Assembly: GCA_947372165.1 (NCBI GenBank)
Contig: CANBSP010000007.1
Coordinates: 17,523 to 81,522 of the forward strand
Length of the DNA: 64,000 nucleotides
DNA from: Actinomycetota bacterium
Lineage (GTDB): Bacteria; Actinomycetota; Actinomycetes; Nanopelagicales; Nanopelagicaceae
Direction: 5' to 3'
Below the pieces are notes generated by a model, which did not search any database, had not been told where the DNA came from, and saw only the letters and a program-made list of their open reading frames with translations. Within the stretch, counting starts at the first letter, position 1. Each line of letters begins with the position of its first letter. Below are positions 7,695-16,299 of the stretch, piece by piece. The translations under genes were made by a program, and so were the position numbers.

Positions 7695-8606
7695 CTATTC
7701 GCCCAATTCATGAAGATAAGGAGGTTGTGCACCGGCACGACTACATGTGATCGCTGCTGCTCTTGCCGCGCGAGTGAGAACTTCTTCTAACGTCGCACCG
7801 ACAAGTCCAGTGACGCCATATTTCACAACACCTTCAACCAGGATTGCACCAACGGTATCTCCCGCGCCAACAGTATCGGCGACAGTTATTTTTACACCGG
7901 GGACACGAATCGATCCTTGGCGAGTGATACCGAGCAGGCCCTCAGATCCCAAGGTGATAACGACGAGATCTACACCCATGGATAACCATTCCGCGGCGAC
8001 ATCTTCTTGAGGTCGACCAGGATAGAGCCAGGCAATATCGTCCTCAGAGAGCTTGACGACATTAGATAACGCTGCCCATTTCTTCACAATGGAGTCATAC
8101 CGAGCACGATCGCTCACTACAGATGGGCGGATATTTGGGTCAAAGACGATCGGTGCGACTTGATTGATCTCCTGCGCCCATTCATAGAGCACTGATGCGC
8201 CAGGCTCGATTAATGGAACAAGTGTGCCGATATGAAATACCGCAGGATTTCCTGCGACTGGATCTGGCAACCATTCGCGTTGGAAATCAAAGGTGGCAGT
8301 GCCATCGATAAGGAATTCATAGGATGCAGATCCTGATGGATCAAGGGTGACTGTTGCAAGACACATTGGCTTATCTGAAAAATACACGTAATCCAATTTC
8401 ACGCCATCGGCAATGAACTCTGCTTTCGCTTGCTGACCATACTCGTTAGTGGACATGCCATCAATGAAATATGAATCCATGCCGAGCCGAGCGAGTGCTT
8501 TGGCAGTATTCGCAGGGCCACCACCCACAACGGCTAGGCGTTCGCCATTTGCTTGTGGAATGAGATCAATTAAGACTTCACCAGCGACCCAGATTGGTTT
8601 ACTCAT
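7695..8606 (-). CDS. PfkB-family carbohydrate kinase (fructokinase-like)
   Basis: 303 residues. The N-terminal GEVLIDLIP and the GGGPANTAKALARLG motif (28-42) bind the sugar, and DTVGAGD at 244-250 is the PfkB signature 2 with catalytic base Asp250 and the anion hole glycines. FDPNIRPS (155-162) is the typical PfkB substrate/ATP region. Overall length and motifs are closest to fructokinases or 2-keto-3-deoxy sugar kinases. Its start overlaps the preceding HbpS-like gene by 8 bp. Together with the aldose epimerase it suggests uptake and phosphorylation of a free hexose. Confidence 0.88.
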   Translation of the reverse strand: MSKPIWVAGEVLIDLIPQANGERLAVVGGGPANTAKALARLGMDSYFIDGMSTNEYGQQAKAEFIADGVKLDYVYFSDKPMCLATVTLDPSGSASYEFLIDGTATFDFQREWLPDPVAGNPAVFHIGTLVPLIEPGASVLYEWAQEINQVAPIVFDPNIRPSVVSDRARYDSIVKKWAALSNVVKLSEDDIAWLYPGRPQEDVAAEWLSMGVDLVVITLGSEGLLGITRQGSIRVPGVKITVADTVGAGDTVGAILVEGVVKYGVTGLVGATLEEVLTRAARAAAITCSRAGAQPPYLHELGE

Positions 8607-9090
8607 TCTTCGCTCCTTGATGTCGATTCAGATAGCTCGTGAGAATCTCGACACCAACGAGATGATCATCGACTTGTGGCAAGCCACTGATTAATAATGT
8701 GCCAACCTGTCCAACACCCTTGACGATTAAAGGCAAGCCGCCGCCGTGAATCGCATGGTCGGCCTCAGGTGCGTTATTGACTTCATACCAATTTACGCCA
8801 GCTTCCTCTGCCTTCACTCGTTCATACATGGTCGAGTGACCGGTGAGAGCCACAACGCGTGCTTTGCGAGCGATCCACGAATCGTTGCCGCTATCTGTCC
8901 CGGGAAGGGCTGCATGGAAGACGATCCATTCGCCAATCCGGACCTCAATCGCAACAGGAAGATCGCGAGCGTGTGCAATCTCTAGGGCTATCTCTCCTAT
9001 GGTGAGGGCGACGTTGGTATCAAGGCTCGAAAGCGCCAGAGAAGCTTCTTGGGATGCGAGTTCTGCGCTGGAAAAGCCCCCGGTTGTCAT
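8599..9090 (-). CDS. HbpS/GlcG-like (UPF0303, DUF336) protein
   Basis: 163 residues. The region after residue 35 fits the UPF0303 branch of the HbpS-like family: a strand AIEVRIGEWIVFHAALPGT, a helix WIARKARVVAL with the basic residues, SMYERVK, and the glycine-rich HGGGLPLIVKGVGQVGTLLISG. Related proteins bind heme or corrinoids, or serve as small accessory proteins in sugar and glycolate operons; the UPF0303 branch itself is poorly characterised. It is the first gene of the sugar operon and is leaderless (TAGAGT, six bases, ATG). Cytoplasmic by lack of a signal peptide. Confidence 0.75.
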   Translation of the reverse strand: MTTGGFSSAELASQEASLALSSLDTNVALTIGEIALEIAHARDLPVAIEVRIGEWIVFHAALPGTDSGNDSWIARKARVVALTGHSTMYERVKAEEAGVNWYEVNNAPEADHAIHGGGLPLIVKGVGQVGTLLISGLPQVDDHLVGVEILTSYLNRHQGAKNE

Positions 9091-9115
9091 GGCCTTACTC
9101 TATTAGAATCCCTGC
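9091..9115. promoter_or_regulatory. 25-bp divergent leaderless promoter pair
   Basis: On the minus strand TAGAGT (9097..9102) is six bases before the HbpS-like ATG. On the plus strand TAGAAT (9104..9109) is six bases before the aldo/keto reductase ATG. The two boxes are separated by one base, so simultaneous RNA polymerase binding in both directions should be impossible. Confidence 0.6.
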
Positions 9116-10060
9116 ATGGAATCCTCATACATCGCGCTGCCATCGACCGACCTACTCGTCCACCCACTATGCCTGGGCACCAACATCATGGGAGGCGCCG
9201 CGAGTAAGGAAGATTCACTCGCCGTTCTCGATGCCTATGCCGCACATGGTGGAAACTTCATTGATAGTGCAGATATGTATTCAGAATGGGTCCCGGGAAA
9301 TACCGGCCATGACTCTGAGTCGATCATTGGTGAGTGGATGAAATCCAAAGGCAATCGCGAGAAGATGGTGATTGCTACAAAGGTTTCAAAGCTCTCGACT
9401 CGTCCGGGGTTATCTGCTGCAAATATCAAGGCAGCTGTTGATGACTCACTTGCTGCTCTTCAGACCGATTACATCGATATTTATTATGCCCACTCAGATG
9501 ATGAGACTGTGCCGCTCACCGAAACGCTTCAGGCTTTCACAGAATTAATTACATCGGGCAAGGTTCGCTATATCGCCGCATCTAATTACACCGGCGCTCG
9601 CTTGCAAGAGGCACTCGATATCTCTGACGCCAATGGCTTTGCTAAGTACACTGGTGTTCAGAATCTTTATAACTTGCTCGACCGAAACGAATATGAATCT
9701 GATGTCGTGAAAGTTATCGAAAATAATGGTCTCTGGGGTGCACCGTTCTATGGCCTCGCTAAAGGATTCCTCTCTGGCAAGTACACACCAGAAACAGCTG
9801 GAACAAAGGTTGATACCGTCCGCGATACCAGCGTCTATCAAGATGCACGAGGTTGGGCTGTTATCGAGGCACTTCGCGATATCGCCAAGAGTCACGGATC
9901 TTCAGTCTCTGCAATCTCACTCGCTTGGCTACGCGCTCAGAAAGGTGTCACGACGCCGATCGCATCAGCTCGTCTTGCTCATCAAGTAGAGGAGATTGTT
10001 CAGGTTGTCGAGCTCAGCGGTGATGAGATGGCACTTCTAACATCCCTTAGTAATAAGTAA
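9116..10060 (+). CDS. Aldo/keto reductase
   Basis: 314 residues, a full (beta/alpha)8 aldo/keto reductase. The catalytic tetrad is visible: Asp50 and Tyr55 (FIDSADMY), Lys89 (ATK) and His127 (YYAHSDD). The late segment TPIASARLAHQVEEI is the NADPH-phosphate binding loop. It should reduce a carbonyl with NADPH in the cytoplasm; its shape is that of the YajO/Tas-like branch rather than the 2,5-diketogluconate reductases. It is transcribed alone from the shared 25-bp region, divergent to the sugar operon, and ends 6 bp before the convergent apbE. Substrate unknown. Confidence 0.88.
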   Translation: MESSYIALPSTDLLVHPLCLGTNIMGGAASKEDSLAVLDAYAAHGGNFIDSADMYSEWVPGNTGHDSESIIGEWMKSKGNREKMVIATKVSKLSTRPGLSAANIKAAVDDSLAALQTDYIDIYYAHSDDETVPLTETLQAFTELITSGKVRYIAASNYTGARLQEALDISDANGFAKYTGVQNLYNLLDRNEYESDVVKVIENNGLWGAPFYGLAKGFLSGKYTPETAGTKVDTVRDTSVYQDARGWAVIEALRDIAKSHGSSVSAISLAWLRAQKGVTTPIASARLAHQVEEIVQVVELSGDEMALLTSLSNK

Positions 10061-10066
10061 GAGGCT

Positions 10067-10819
10067 TTAAATAGCCCACGCTTCATCGCTATGACGTTCG
10101 ATAACCCAGCAGTGATACCCGCTTAACTCCGGCTTCTGGAAGAGGTAGGCGCCATCCTTGCCAGCGACGATCAACGCGGTCGCAAGGGCGTCAGCTAGCC
10201 CACCATCAGGACCATAGACCGTTGCTGATCTCGCACCGATAGCGATCAGACCAGTGTGGGGATCTTTAATATGGGATCCACGTTCGTACGTACCGGATGT
10301 CGCTATTGCGCCATCGGTCATCTCGAAGACCTTCACAATTGTGTGAGCCTCTTCTGGATGTCTGATACCGATCGACCAAGGCTTGCCAACTTCGACACCA
10401 CCGGCCAATGAGAGATCACCTGCTGCATTAATCTGGATATGTTCGACGCCATCGCGCTTGAGCATCGCAATCGCGCGATCAGATGCCCAACCCTTTACAT
10501 ACCCCGAAGGATCAAAGCCGCCTTCAACGCACCATGGATCAAATGATCCATCTGTGACTTCTTTGGCATATGCACATAGGCCCCAGACCTCTTGCAGATC
10601 TGTCGAGCAATTAGTGATGGTGATCTCGCCTTGCCGCAACCGCGAAACTTCTGAATTCACTTTATAGGTAGAGAAGACCTCATCTACCTCATAGAGAAAG
10701 GCGCGAACTTTATCGATTGATTCTTCAATCCGAGCTTCAGAAATAGAATGGCTTGAAGCATCAATGAAGATTACGGTGCCCCAGGTGTGAATCTCGGCTC
10801 GCACTCGAGCCAGAGTCAT
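10067..10819 (-). CDS. apbE: ApbE FAD:protein FMN transferase
   Basis: 250 residues. The early FSTYKVNSEVSRLRQG (49-64) and GGFDPSGYVKGWASDRA (FDPSGYVKGWA is the family's FAD-binding motif), and the late ATSGTYERG and DPHTG motifs are all present. ApbE transfers FMN from FAD onto a threonine of a target protein. The target is almost certainly the FMN-binding protein encoded just upstream: the stop of that gene and the ATG here overlap by one base. There is no lipobox or obvious signal peptide, unlike many secreted ApbE proteins, so modification may occur before export, or the start may be shorter than the true gene. Magnesium dependent by family. Confidence 0.88.
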   Translation of the reverse strand: MTLARVRAEIHTWGTVIFIDASSHSISEARIEESIDKVRAFLYEVDEVFSTYKVNSEVSRLRQGEITITNCSTDLQEVWGLCAYAKEVTDGSFDPWCVEGGFDPSGYVKGWASDRAIAMLKRDGVEHIQINAAGDLSLAGGVEVGKPWSIGIRHPEEAHTIVKVFEMTDGAIATSGTYERGSHIKDPHTGLIAIGARSATVYGPDGGLADALATALIVAGKDGAYLFQKPELSGYHCWVIERHSDEAWAI

Positions 10820-11325
10820 TACATTCCAGCCTTAGCTAGCGCGCTGACAAGTGAGTCATACCAACCTTGAGATGTATATGAAGCTCCGCCGACGCCTTGA
10901 ATATTTGCTGAATTAGCTTGAATTGTCTCTTGAACCAAATAGGGAATCGCTTGCTGTGAGATCGATTGTGAACGAAAATCATTGTTGGGATATTGCAGCG
11001 CCTTTGCAGCGGTGATCTTGCCATTGGAAACAGTGATCTGAACTTGGACCGGACCAAATTGGGTCTGTGAAACAGCACCGGTAAAGGTGCCGCTTGGTTT
11101 TGCCTTTGCTGGTGTCGTTGCCTTGGTAGGGGTAGTTGGAGTAGCCGGCGTGGTTGCCGCCTGAGTTGGTGTTGTGGCCGGCGTCTTAGAAGAAGTGGGT
11201 GAACCACCGAGCGTCTTGCCGCCACTGGTCGAGGTTGAACCAAATTGTGGTGGAGTGATAGAAAGCACTGCTCCGAGACCTCCGATGGTCCCACCGGCAA
11301 TAAGTAATACTCGCTTTGCGCCCAT
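10819..11325 (-). CDS. Secreted FMN-binding domain protein
   Basis: 168 residues from the ATG that has AAAGGAG eight bases upstream; longer forms would lack such a site. Residues 1-25 are a signal or membrane anchor, 30-78 are a Thr/Pro/Lys-rich linker, and 79-168 are an FMN_bind domain. The covalent attachment motif is GGASYT with Thr151 as the expected flavinylated residue, slightly divergent from the usual SGATxT. The gene lies between a ferric-reductase-like gene and apbE in one operon. The linker would let a membrane-tethered FMN domain reach outward, to pass electrons from the reductase to an acceptor outside the membrane. Confidence 0.85.
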   Translation of the reverse strand: MGAKRVLLIAGGTIGGLGAVLSITPPQFGSTSTSGGKTLGGSPTSSKTPATTPTQAATTPATPTTPTKATTPAKAKPSGTFTGAVSQTQFGPVQVQITVSNGKITAAKALQYPNNDFRSQSISQQAIPYLVQETIQANSANIQGVGGASYTSQGWYDSLVSALAKAGM

Positions 11326-11338
11326 AATGATCTCTCCT

Positions 11339-12667
11339 TTATACCGCGTGGAATTCGAATGCTTCGTCGTGGAATCTATTCTTTGGAATACCGCATGACT
11401 CTGCCGCTTCACGGACCGCATCTACCAAAGGTGTTGGCCCGCAGACATAGACATCTGAGTCACGGAATGCTGGCACAAATTTCATGATGTATTTGGCGTT
11501 CATTGGATGGATCTTTCGAGAACCAACTAAGTAATGGACCCGCGCACCACGAGCATCAGCGAGCTTATCGAGTTCTTTACGAAGAACGAGATCATCATCG
11601 GTTGATGCTCGGAAAATGACGTCGATCTCCATTGTGGGATCGAACTCTTCCATCAGAGCGCGTAGTGGAGTGATACCAACGCCGCCGCCAACAAGAGTCA
11701 CATGGCCACGAGTCGCCTTTGAAGCGACAAAGGTTCCGTACGGTCCTTCGAAGAAGACGCGAGTACCTGGCTTGAGGTTGATGACGCCTGTTGATGCATC
11801 TCCCAGCGCCTTTACCGTCACGCGCATATGGCGCTTGGTTGGCGCAGCAGAAAGAGAATATGGATGCGATATCCACCATTGCCCAGGTGAGATAAAGCGC
11901 CAGCTAAAGAATTGTCCGCCCTGAGCGCCGAGGCGATCGAGGCCGCGACCCTTCATGATGATTGAGACGACGCCAGGTCCTTCGACAACGACTTGTTCGA
12001 CGCGAAGATTGTGGCGTAGCGAGCGCACGGTTGGAATCGCAAAGCGCCACAAGATAATGACAGCGGCAGATCCGATATAGAGCCCAGTCCAATATGCCTT
12101 ATTGAGTGGATGGCCGATAAACATCGGACCGGTAAGAACTTGGTGCATAAAGGAGAGGCCGATTGCGAGGTAGGTATAGAGATGAACCGTCCACCACGTC
12201 TCGTAAGACATCTTGGCGCGCGCCTTTTTATAGGAAGTAATCCCAGCGGCGGCGAAGAAGATAAAGGCGACGGCTGCAGGAAGCATCCATGGATATTTCA
12301 CAATGATGCGCCAGATCTCGACGCCGATCTTCGCGTGGTCGTTAGCGGCGTACCCAATGGAAACAAGAACGACGTGGAAGGTGATGAGATAGAGAGAGTA
12401 CGGGCCGAGTTTACGGTGCCAGATAACGAGGCGATCGTGGCCGATCGATCTCTCGATGAATGAGATACGTGAGACGAGAACGAGTCCGACAAGAGCAAGG
12501 TAGGAGCCAAGGAGTGCGCAGATCCGGCTCAGCGAGGTGATGACGGGGTAGACGCTTGACCAATCCGAGGCACGAGTGCTTTCGAGGTAGAGAGCTGCGG
12601 TAAGACCGAGACCGAGACCGAGAAGAATCGAGGCCCAGTCGGCATTGTGACGCTTACCGATGCTCAT
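11339..12667 (-). CDS. Ferric-reductase-like flavohemoprotein (membrane b-heme plus FAD/NAD domain)
   Basis: 442 residues. Residues 1-215 hold about six membrane segments with two histidine pairs, His84/His98 and His162/His175, spaced as the two b-heme ligands of ferric reductase-like domains. The second half is a ferredoxin-NADP reductase module: HPYSLS for FAD, VTLVGGGVGITPLRA for nicotinamide, and VYVCGPTPLVDAV near the end. It should move electrons from NAD(P)H through FAD and two hemes across the membrane. It is first in the operon with the FMN-binding protein and apbE. The start at 12667 has TTAAAT six bases upstream, close to the leaderless pattern. Acceptor unknown. Confidence 0.87.
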   Translation of the reverse strand: MSIGKRHNADWASILLGLGLGLTAALYLESTRASDWSSVYPVITSLSRICALLGSYLALVGLVLVSRISFIERSIGHDRLVIWHRKLGPYSLYLITFHVVLVSIGYAANDHAKIGVEIWRIIVKYPWMLPAAVAFIFFAAAGITSYKKARAKMSYETWWTVHLYTYLAIGLSFMHQVLTGPMFIGHPLNKAYWTGLYIGSAAVIILWRFAIPTVRSLRHNLRVEQVVVEGPGVVSIIMKGRGLDRLGAQGGQFFSWRFISPGQWWISHPYSLSAAPTKRHMRVTVKALGDASTGVINLKPGTRVFFEGPYGTFVASKATRGHVTLVGGGVGITPLRALMEEFDPTMEIDVIFRASTDDDLVLRKELDKLADARGARVHYLVGSRKIHPMNAKYIMKFVPAFRDSDVYVCGPTPLVDAVREAAESCGIPKNRFHDEAFEFHAV

Positions 12668-12711
12668 ATGCGGATTTAACCTGCCTAACCTGAGAGTTTA
12701 TGGTGAGCCGA

Positions 12712-13773
12712 CTAAACGCCAGGTCTGAATAATGCCACATAAGCATCGCCATGGGCGGCGATCATGAGCGCAGGGCTAAATCGTCGGAGTGCTCGCTCTG
12801 CCGCTGACGATCCCATCTGGGCGCAAAGCTGCGAATCTTGATGGAGTTCGGTGATCGCTGCCGCAAGAGCTTCGGGCGCTTTAGTGGTGATAAAACCGGT
12901 CGAACCATCTTCGATGACTTCACTATTAGATCCGACATCGGTTGCGACGACTGGGATGCCGGCGAGTTGGGCTTCAATGAGCGCAATCGGCATTCCTTCA
13001 TTATCAGAGGTGCTGAGCGCAATCGAGACCGATGACCAGAATGCAGTCGCATCACTCCACCCGATTACCGAGAGGTTTGTGGGCGCCGCAGCACGCACCT
13101 CATCGATGAGGTCGCCACCACCTGCCATGAGAAATGAGATGTGCGGGAGCAATCTGGCAACATCGACTGCGAGCATCGGATTTTTTACTGAGGTGACTCG
13201 AGCCATCCATCCAACAACGAAATCACCGGAGTGCGGCTTGGTCGCAAGGGGTTTTACGCCCGGAGCGATGGAGGCCCATCTTTGGTCTGTACCAATTCCG
13301 GCAGCCCGAAGTTCGCGGCCAACCTTCTCCCCTACTGAAATTAAGAGATCAGTGCGCTTGGCATTAAAGCGTTCGGCAAAGGTGATGATCCACTTTTGAA
13401 TCGCACTAAAACTCTGATCATCAAAGAGGTGACCGTGAAAGGTATGGACTCGCTTGTGCTTGCCAGGAATTAATCGCGCTAAGAGTCCAGCTTTAAAGGT
13501 ATGGGAGTGGACGATGTCTGGTTGATAATCGCGGATGACGCGTCGCAGTTGAAGAATGGCACGAAGATCAGCGACCGGGTTGATGGATCGCCCCATTGAA
13601 GGAATGCGCACATGAGGAAGATTTTGAACACACGCATCTTCGACTTCAGATCCCTGAACAAATCCAGTGGCAAGTAGTGATTCAAAACCTGCAGGTTTAT
13701 CTGAGACGAGATCTCCGACATATCGTGCAGTTCCGCCGACATTCATGCGAGCGATAACGTGTAAGACCTTCAT
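12712..13773 (-). CDS. GT4-family glycosyltransferase
   Basis: 353 residues with GT-B fold. The N-terminal NVGGTARYV loop binds the acceptor side, VHSHTFKAG and THFHGHLF-like HTFHGHLF follow, and the donor site is the EGMPIALIEA motif with both glutamates of the EX7E pattern. It should transfer a sugar from a nucleotide donor onto a growing surface glycan at the inner membrane face. It is 12 bp after the ABC exporter ATPase gene and closes an operon of polysaccharide genes (UDP-sugar dehydrogenase, epimerase, ABC-2 permease, ATPase). The donor sugar cannot be read from the sequence. Confidence 0.87.
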   Translation of the reverse strand: MKVLHVIARMNVGGTARYVGDLVSDKPAGFESLLATGFVQGSEVEDACVQNLPHVRIPSMGRSINPVADLRAILQLRRVIRDYQPDIVHSHTFKAGLLARLIPGKHKRVHTFHGHLFDDQSFSAIQKWIITFAERFNAKRTDLLISVGEKVGRELRAAGIGTDQRWASIAPGVKPLATKPHSGDFVVGWMARVTSVKNPMLAVDVARLLPHISFLMAGGGDLIDEVRAAAPTNLSVIGWSDATAFWSSVSIALSTSDNEGMPIALIEAQLAGIPVVATDVGSNSEVIEDGSTGFITTKAPEALAAAITELHQDSQLCAQMGSSAAERALRRFSPALMIAAHGDAYVALFRPGV

Positions 13774-13785
13774 CGTGATCTCTTC

Positions 13786-14526
13786 TTATTGAAGATCTGC
13801 GTGGTAGGCATCGATGACATCTTGCGGCTTACCACTTGCTCGCATTTGGCCATGATCGAGATAGACCGCCCGGGTCGCCATCGATTGCACTGTGGACAAA
13901 TCGTGTGTGACAAGAACTACAGCACAGCCACTGTTCATCATCTCGGCGGTACGTGCTTTAGAGCGCGTCTGGAACTCTTCATCGCCCACTGATAAGACCT
14001 CATCGATAAGAAGCAGATCCGGGGTGAGATCTGTGGCAGTCGCAAATGCAAGGCGTGCGACCATGCCCGATGAGTAAGCGCGGATTGGAATATCGAGGTG
14101 CTCGGTGAGTTGGGCCCAGTCAGCTATTGCTTCGATCCGAGATTGCATCGTCTTGCTGTCGCGGCCCAGAAGTGTGCCGTAGAGCATGATGTTCTCGGCG
14201 CCAGTGAGCTCGGGATTGAAACCAGCACCTAACTCGATCATCGGTGCAACTGATCCACGGACAATAATTCGACCCGATGTTGGGGGTAGGACGCGGGCTA
14301 AGACCTTCAAAAGCGTTGATTTACCTGCGCCATTGCGGCCAATAACCGAGAGTGTCTCACCGCGCGCGACATCAAAGGAGACGCCATTTAAGGCATAGAA
14401 ATCCTCATAGGCCATGCGGCGCTTGATCGTATCGATCGCAGTCTGTTTAAGAGATGAGACCCGATGGCGGGTACGACGATATGCCAACGAGATATCCGTG
14501 GCTTCAACAATGATCTCTCTGCTCAT
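13786..14526 (-). CDS. Polysaccharide ABC exporter ATPase (Wzt/TagH-like)
   Basis: 246 residues from the ATG at 14526, which overlaps the permease stop as ATGA; longer forms reach into that gene. The Walker A is GRNGAGKST (63-71), the signature is YSSGM (151-155, in place of LSGG, normal for this subfamily), and Walker B is LLLIDE (171-176). The short N-terminal helix region RHRVSSLKQTAIDTIKRR is typical of O-antigen/teichoic acid exporters. It has no C-terminal sugar-recognition domain, unlike long Wzt. It should drive export of a lipid-linked polysaccharide with the ABC-2 permease next to it. Confidence 0.9.
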   Translation of the reverse strand: MSREIIVEATDISLAYRRTRHRVSSLKQTAIDTIKRRMAYEDFYALNGVSFDVARGETLSVIGRNGAGKSTLLKVLARVLPPTSGRIIVRGSVAPMIELGAGFNPELTGAENIMLYGTLLGRDSKTMQSRIEAIADWAQLTEHLDIPIRAYSSGMVARLAFATATDLTPDLLLIDEVLSVGDEEFQTRSKARTAEMMNSGCAVVLVTHDLSTVQSMATRAVYLDHGQMRASGKPQDVIDAYHADLQ

Positions 14527-15344
14527 AACTTCGCCACAACCTTTGGCCACATCCGACCGAATACATAGAGGCCGAGGATAAAGACAATGATCGACGTGCT
14601 CCCCATCATCAACCACTCGTGCTTTGTCGCAACAGCGTTGCCACCAAAGACATCGCGGAAGATTTGCAGATACGAGGTCAATGGGTTGGCATGAATTACT
14701 CGTTGAGTATGTGGACCAAGTGCCGAGATTGGATAGAAGACTGGTGTCATATATTGAAGAGCGAGCAAGAAGATACTGATGAGTGATCGCGAATCATCGA
14801 AGTTCACATAAGCAATCGCCAGCATCAAGCCAAGTCCGGTCGAAAAGAGTGTCATACAAAACATGAAGACCAGGAGAAGTGGCGTCTTTATTCCTGGATG
14901 CTTGCCGAAGATTAAAAGAACAACAGTGAGTGGGATCAAACCGAAGAGGAAGTTGATCGCCGAAGAAATTGTTGCCGAGAAAGCGAAGATTTCAGGCCGC
15001 ACATAGACTTTAGTGAGCACGCCGGCACCAGTCGCGATTGCATCTGCCGCCATTGTGAGCCCCTGGTTGAATAGGGTCATGGTCAGCACACCCGAGAGCA
15101 AGTACGGGAGGAAGGATTGCCCATCAGGAAGGCGTGCTTTGAAGACAGTGTTAAAGACATAGAACATCACTGCGGTTGTGAAGAGTGGATTGAGGAGTGA
15201 CCACCAGATACCAATGACCGAGCGCTTGTATCGAACGGTGAGATCACGAGCAACGAGTAATTTGAGGAGCGAACGCTTCTCCCAGACCCCTTTAAGTGGG
15301 GTTATTACCGGTAGCTGCTTCTCTGCGGAGTCATAGACCTGCAT
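14523..15344 (-). CDS. Polysaccharide ABC-2 type permease (Wzm/TagG-like)
   Basis: 273 residues with six predicted membrane segments after an N-terminal amphipathic stretch (VWEKRSLLKLLVARDLTVRYKRS, typical of Wzm/TagG permeases; quoted only in part). The characteristic P-x-T-x-YLQIFRDVF-like TSYLQIFRDVFGG lies near 225. The ATG at 15344 is chosen; a TTG at 15362 is an alternative adding six residues. The start overlaps the epimerase gene by 14 bp, and the stop overlaps the ATPase start by 4 bp (ATGA), so the two subunits are translationally coupled. It forms the membrane channel for the glycan exported by this cluster. Confidence 0.88.
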   Translation of the reverse strand: MQVYDSAEKQLPVITPLKGVWEKRSLLKLLVARDLTVRYKRSVIGIWWSLLNPLFTTAVMFYVFNTVFKARLPDGQSFLPYLLSGVLTMTLFNQGLTMAADAIATGAGVLTKVYVRPEIFAFSATISSAINFLFGLIPLTVVLLIFGKHPGIKTPLLLVFMFCMTLFSTGLGLMLAIAYVNFDDSRSLISIFLLALQYMTPVFYPISALGPHTQRVIHANPLTSYLQIFRDVFGGNAVATKHEWLMMGSTSIIVFILGLYVFGRMWPKVVAKL

Positions 15345-16299
15345 GCTTGAGGTACCCCGCAATATCGTTGATGATCACTTCTAGTGACCGAGTTGGGGCC
15401 CAACCGGTCGTAGCCTTAATTTTAGAGATATCCGGGATCCGACGCTGCATATCTTCAAATCCCGCGCCGTAGGCGTCTTCATAGGATTTCTTCTTGATTG
15501 TGGATGGTGATCCCAATTGCGCAATCACCGCCTTGGCCAAGCCTTCAACCGAGATCTCGTAGTCATTACCAATGTTGTAGACCTGACCAATAGTCTCTGG
15601 CGAATCGATTACAGATAACAAGCCGGCAACCGCATCTGCAACATGGCAGAAACATCGGGATTGTTCGCCCGTGCCATAGACATCTAGTGGTTCACCCTTC
15701 AATGCCGCTTCTACAAATCGTGGGACAACCATGCCATATGACCCCACTTGACGTGGGCCGACAGTATTGAAGAAGCGAACGAGCCTTACAGGCAGGCCCT
15801 TCTCACTGAAGTAGAAATATCCAAGTGATTCATCGATCGCCTTTGCTTCGCTATAACTCCAGCGAGATTTAAGAGGAGACCCGACGATGCGATCAGATTC
15901 TTCATTAAGTGGCCCGCCACCATTCTTGCCATAGATCTCAGATGACGATGCGATCAAAACTGGTTTATTACATTGTGCTGCTACTTCCAAAACATTCTCG
16001 GTGCCATTCAGATTAATGCGAAGAGATTCCAATGGCTTATCGACGATATTAAAGACGCCGACGGCTGCTGCAAGGTGAATCACATGATCTACCTCTGAAA
16101 CCAACCGAGTGACGAGATCGCGATCAAGGATCGATCCGTTATAAAAAGTGACTGCCTCGTTGCCGATGAGGGCTTCGATATTGTGATGATTGCCGGTCGA
16201 TAAATTATCAAGGATGACGATGCCATCCCCGCGTGCGACAAGAGCATCTGAAACGTGAGATCCGATGAAGCCAGCACCACCAGTGATCAAATACTTCAT
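15331..16299 (-). CDS. NAD-dependent nucleotide-sugar epimerase/dehydratase
   Basis: 322 residues, extended short-chain dehydrogenase. The NAD motif is TGGAGFIGSH at 6-15, the acidic adenosine-binding DNLSTG follows at 31-36, and the catalytic pair is Tyr149/Lys153 (YSEAK) with Ser119/Ser120 upstream. It resembles UDP-glucose 4-epimerases, UDP-glucuronate decarboxylases and dTDP-sugar dehydratases; the sequence does not separate these. Because it directly follows a UDP-sugar 6-dehydrogenase gene (one-base overlap), a UDP-uronic acid epimerase or decarboxylase is a reasonable guess. It supplies precursors for the exported polysaccharide. Confidence 0.85.
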   Translation of the reverse strand: MKYLITGGAGFIGSHVSDALVARGDGIVILDNLSTGNHHNIEALIGNEAVTFYNGSILDRDLVTRLVSEVDHVIHLAAAVGVFNIVDKPLESLRINLNGTENVLEVAAQCNKPVLIASSSEIYGKNGGGPLNEESDRIVGSPLKSRWSYSEAKAIDESLGYFYFSEKGLPVRLVRFFNTVGPRQVGSYGMVVPRFVEAALKGEPLDVYGTGEQSRCFCHVADAVAGLLSVIDSPETIGQVYNIGNDYEISVEGLAKAVIAQLGSPSTIKKKSYEDAYGAGFEDMQRRIPDISKIKATTGWAPTRSLEVIINDIAGYLKHAGL

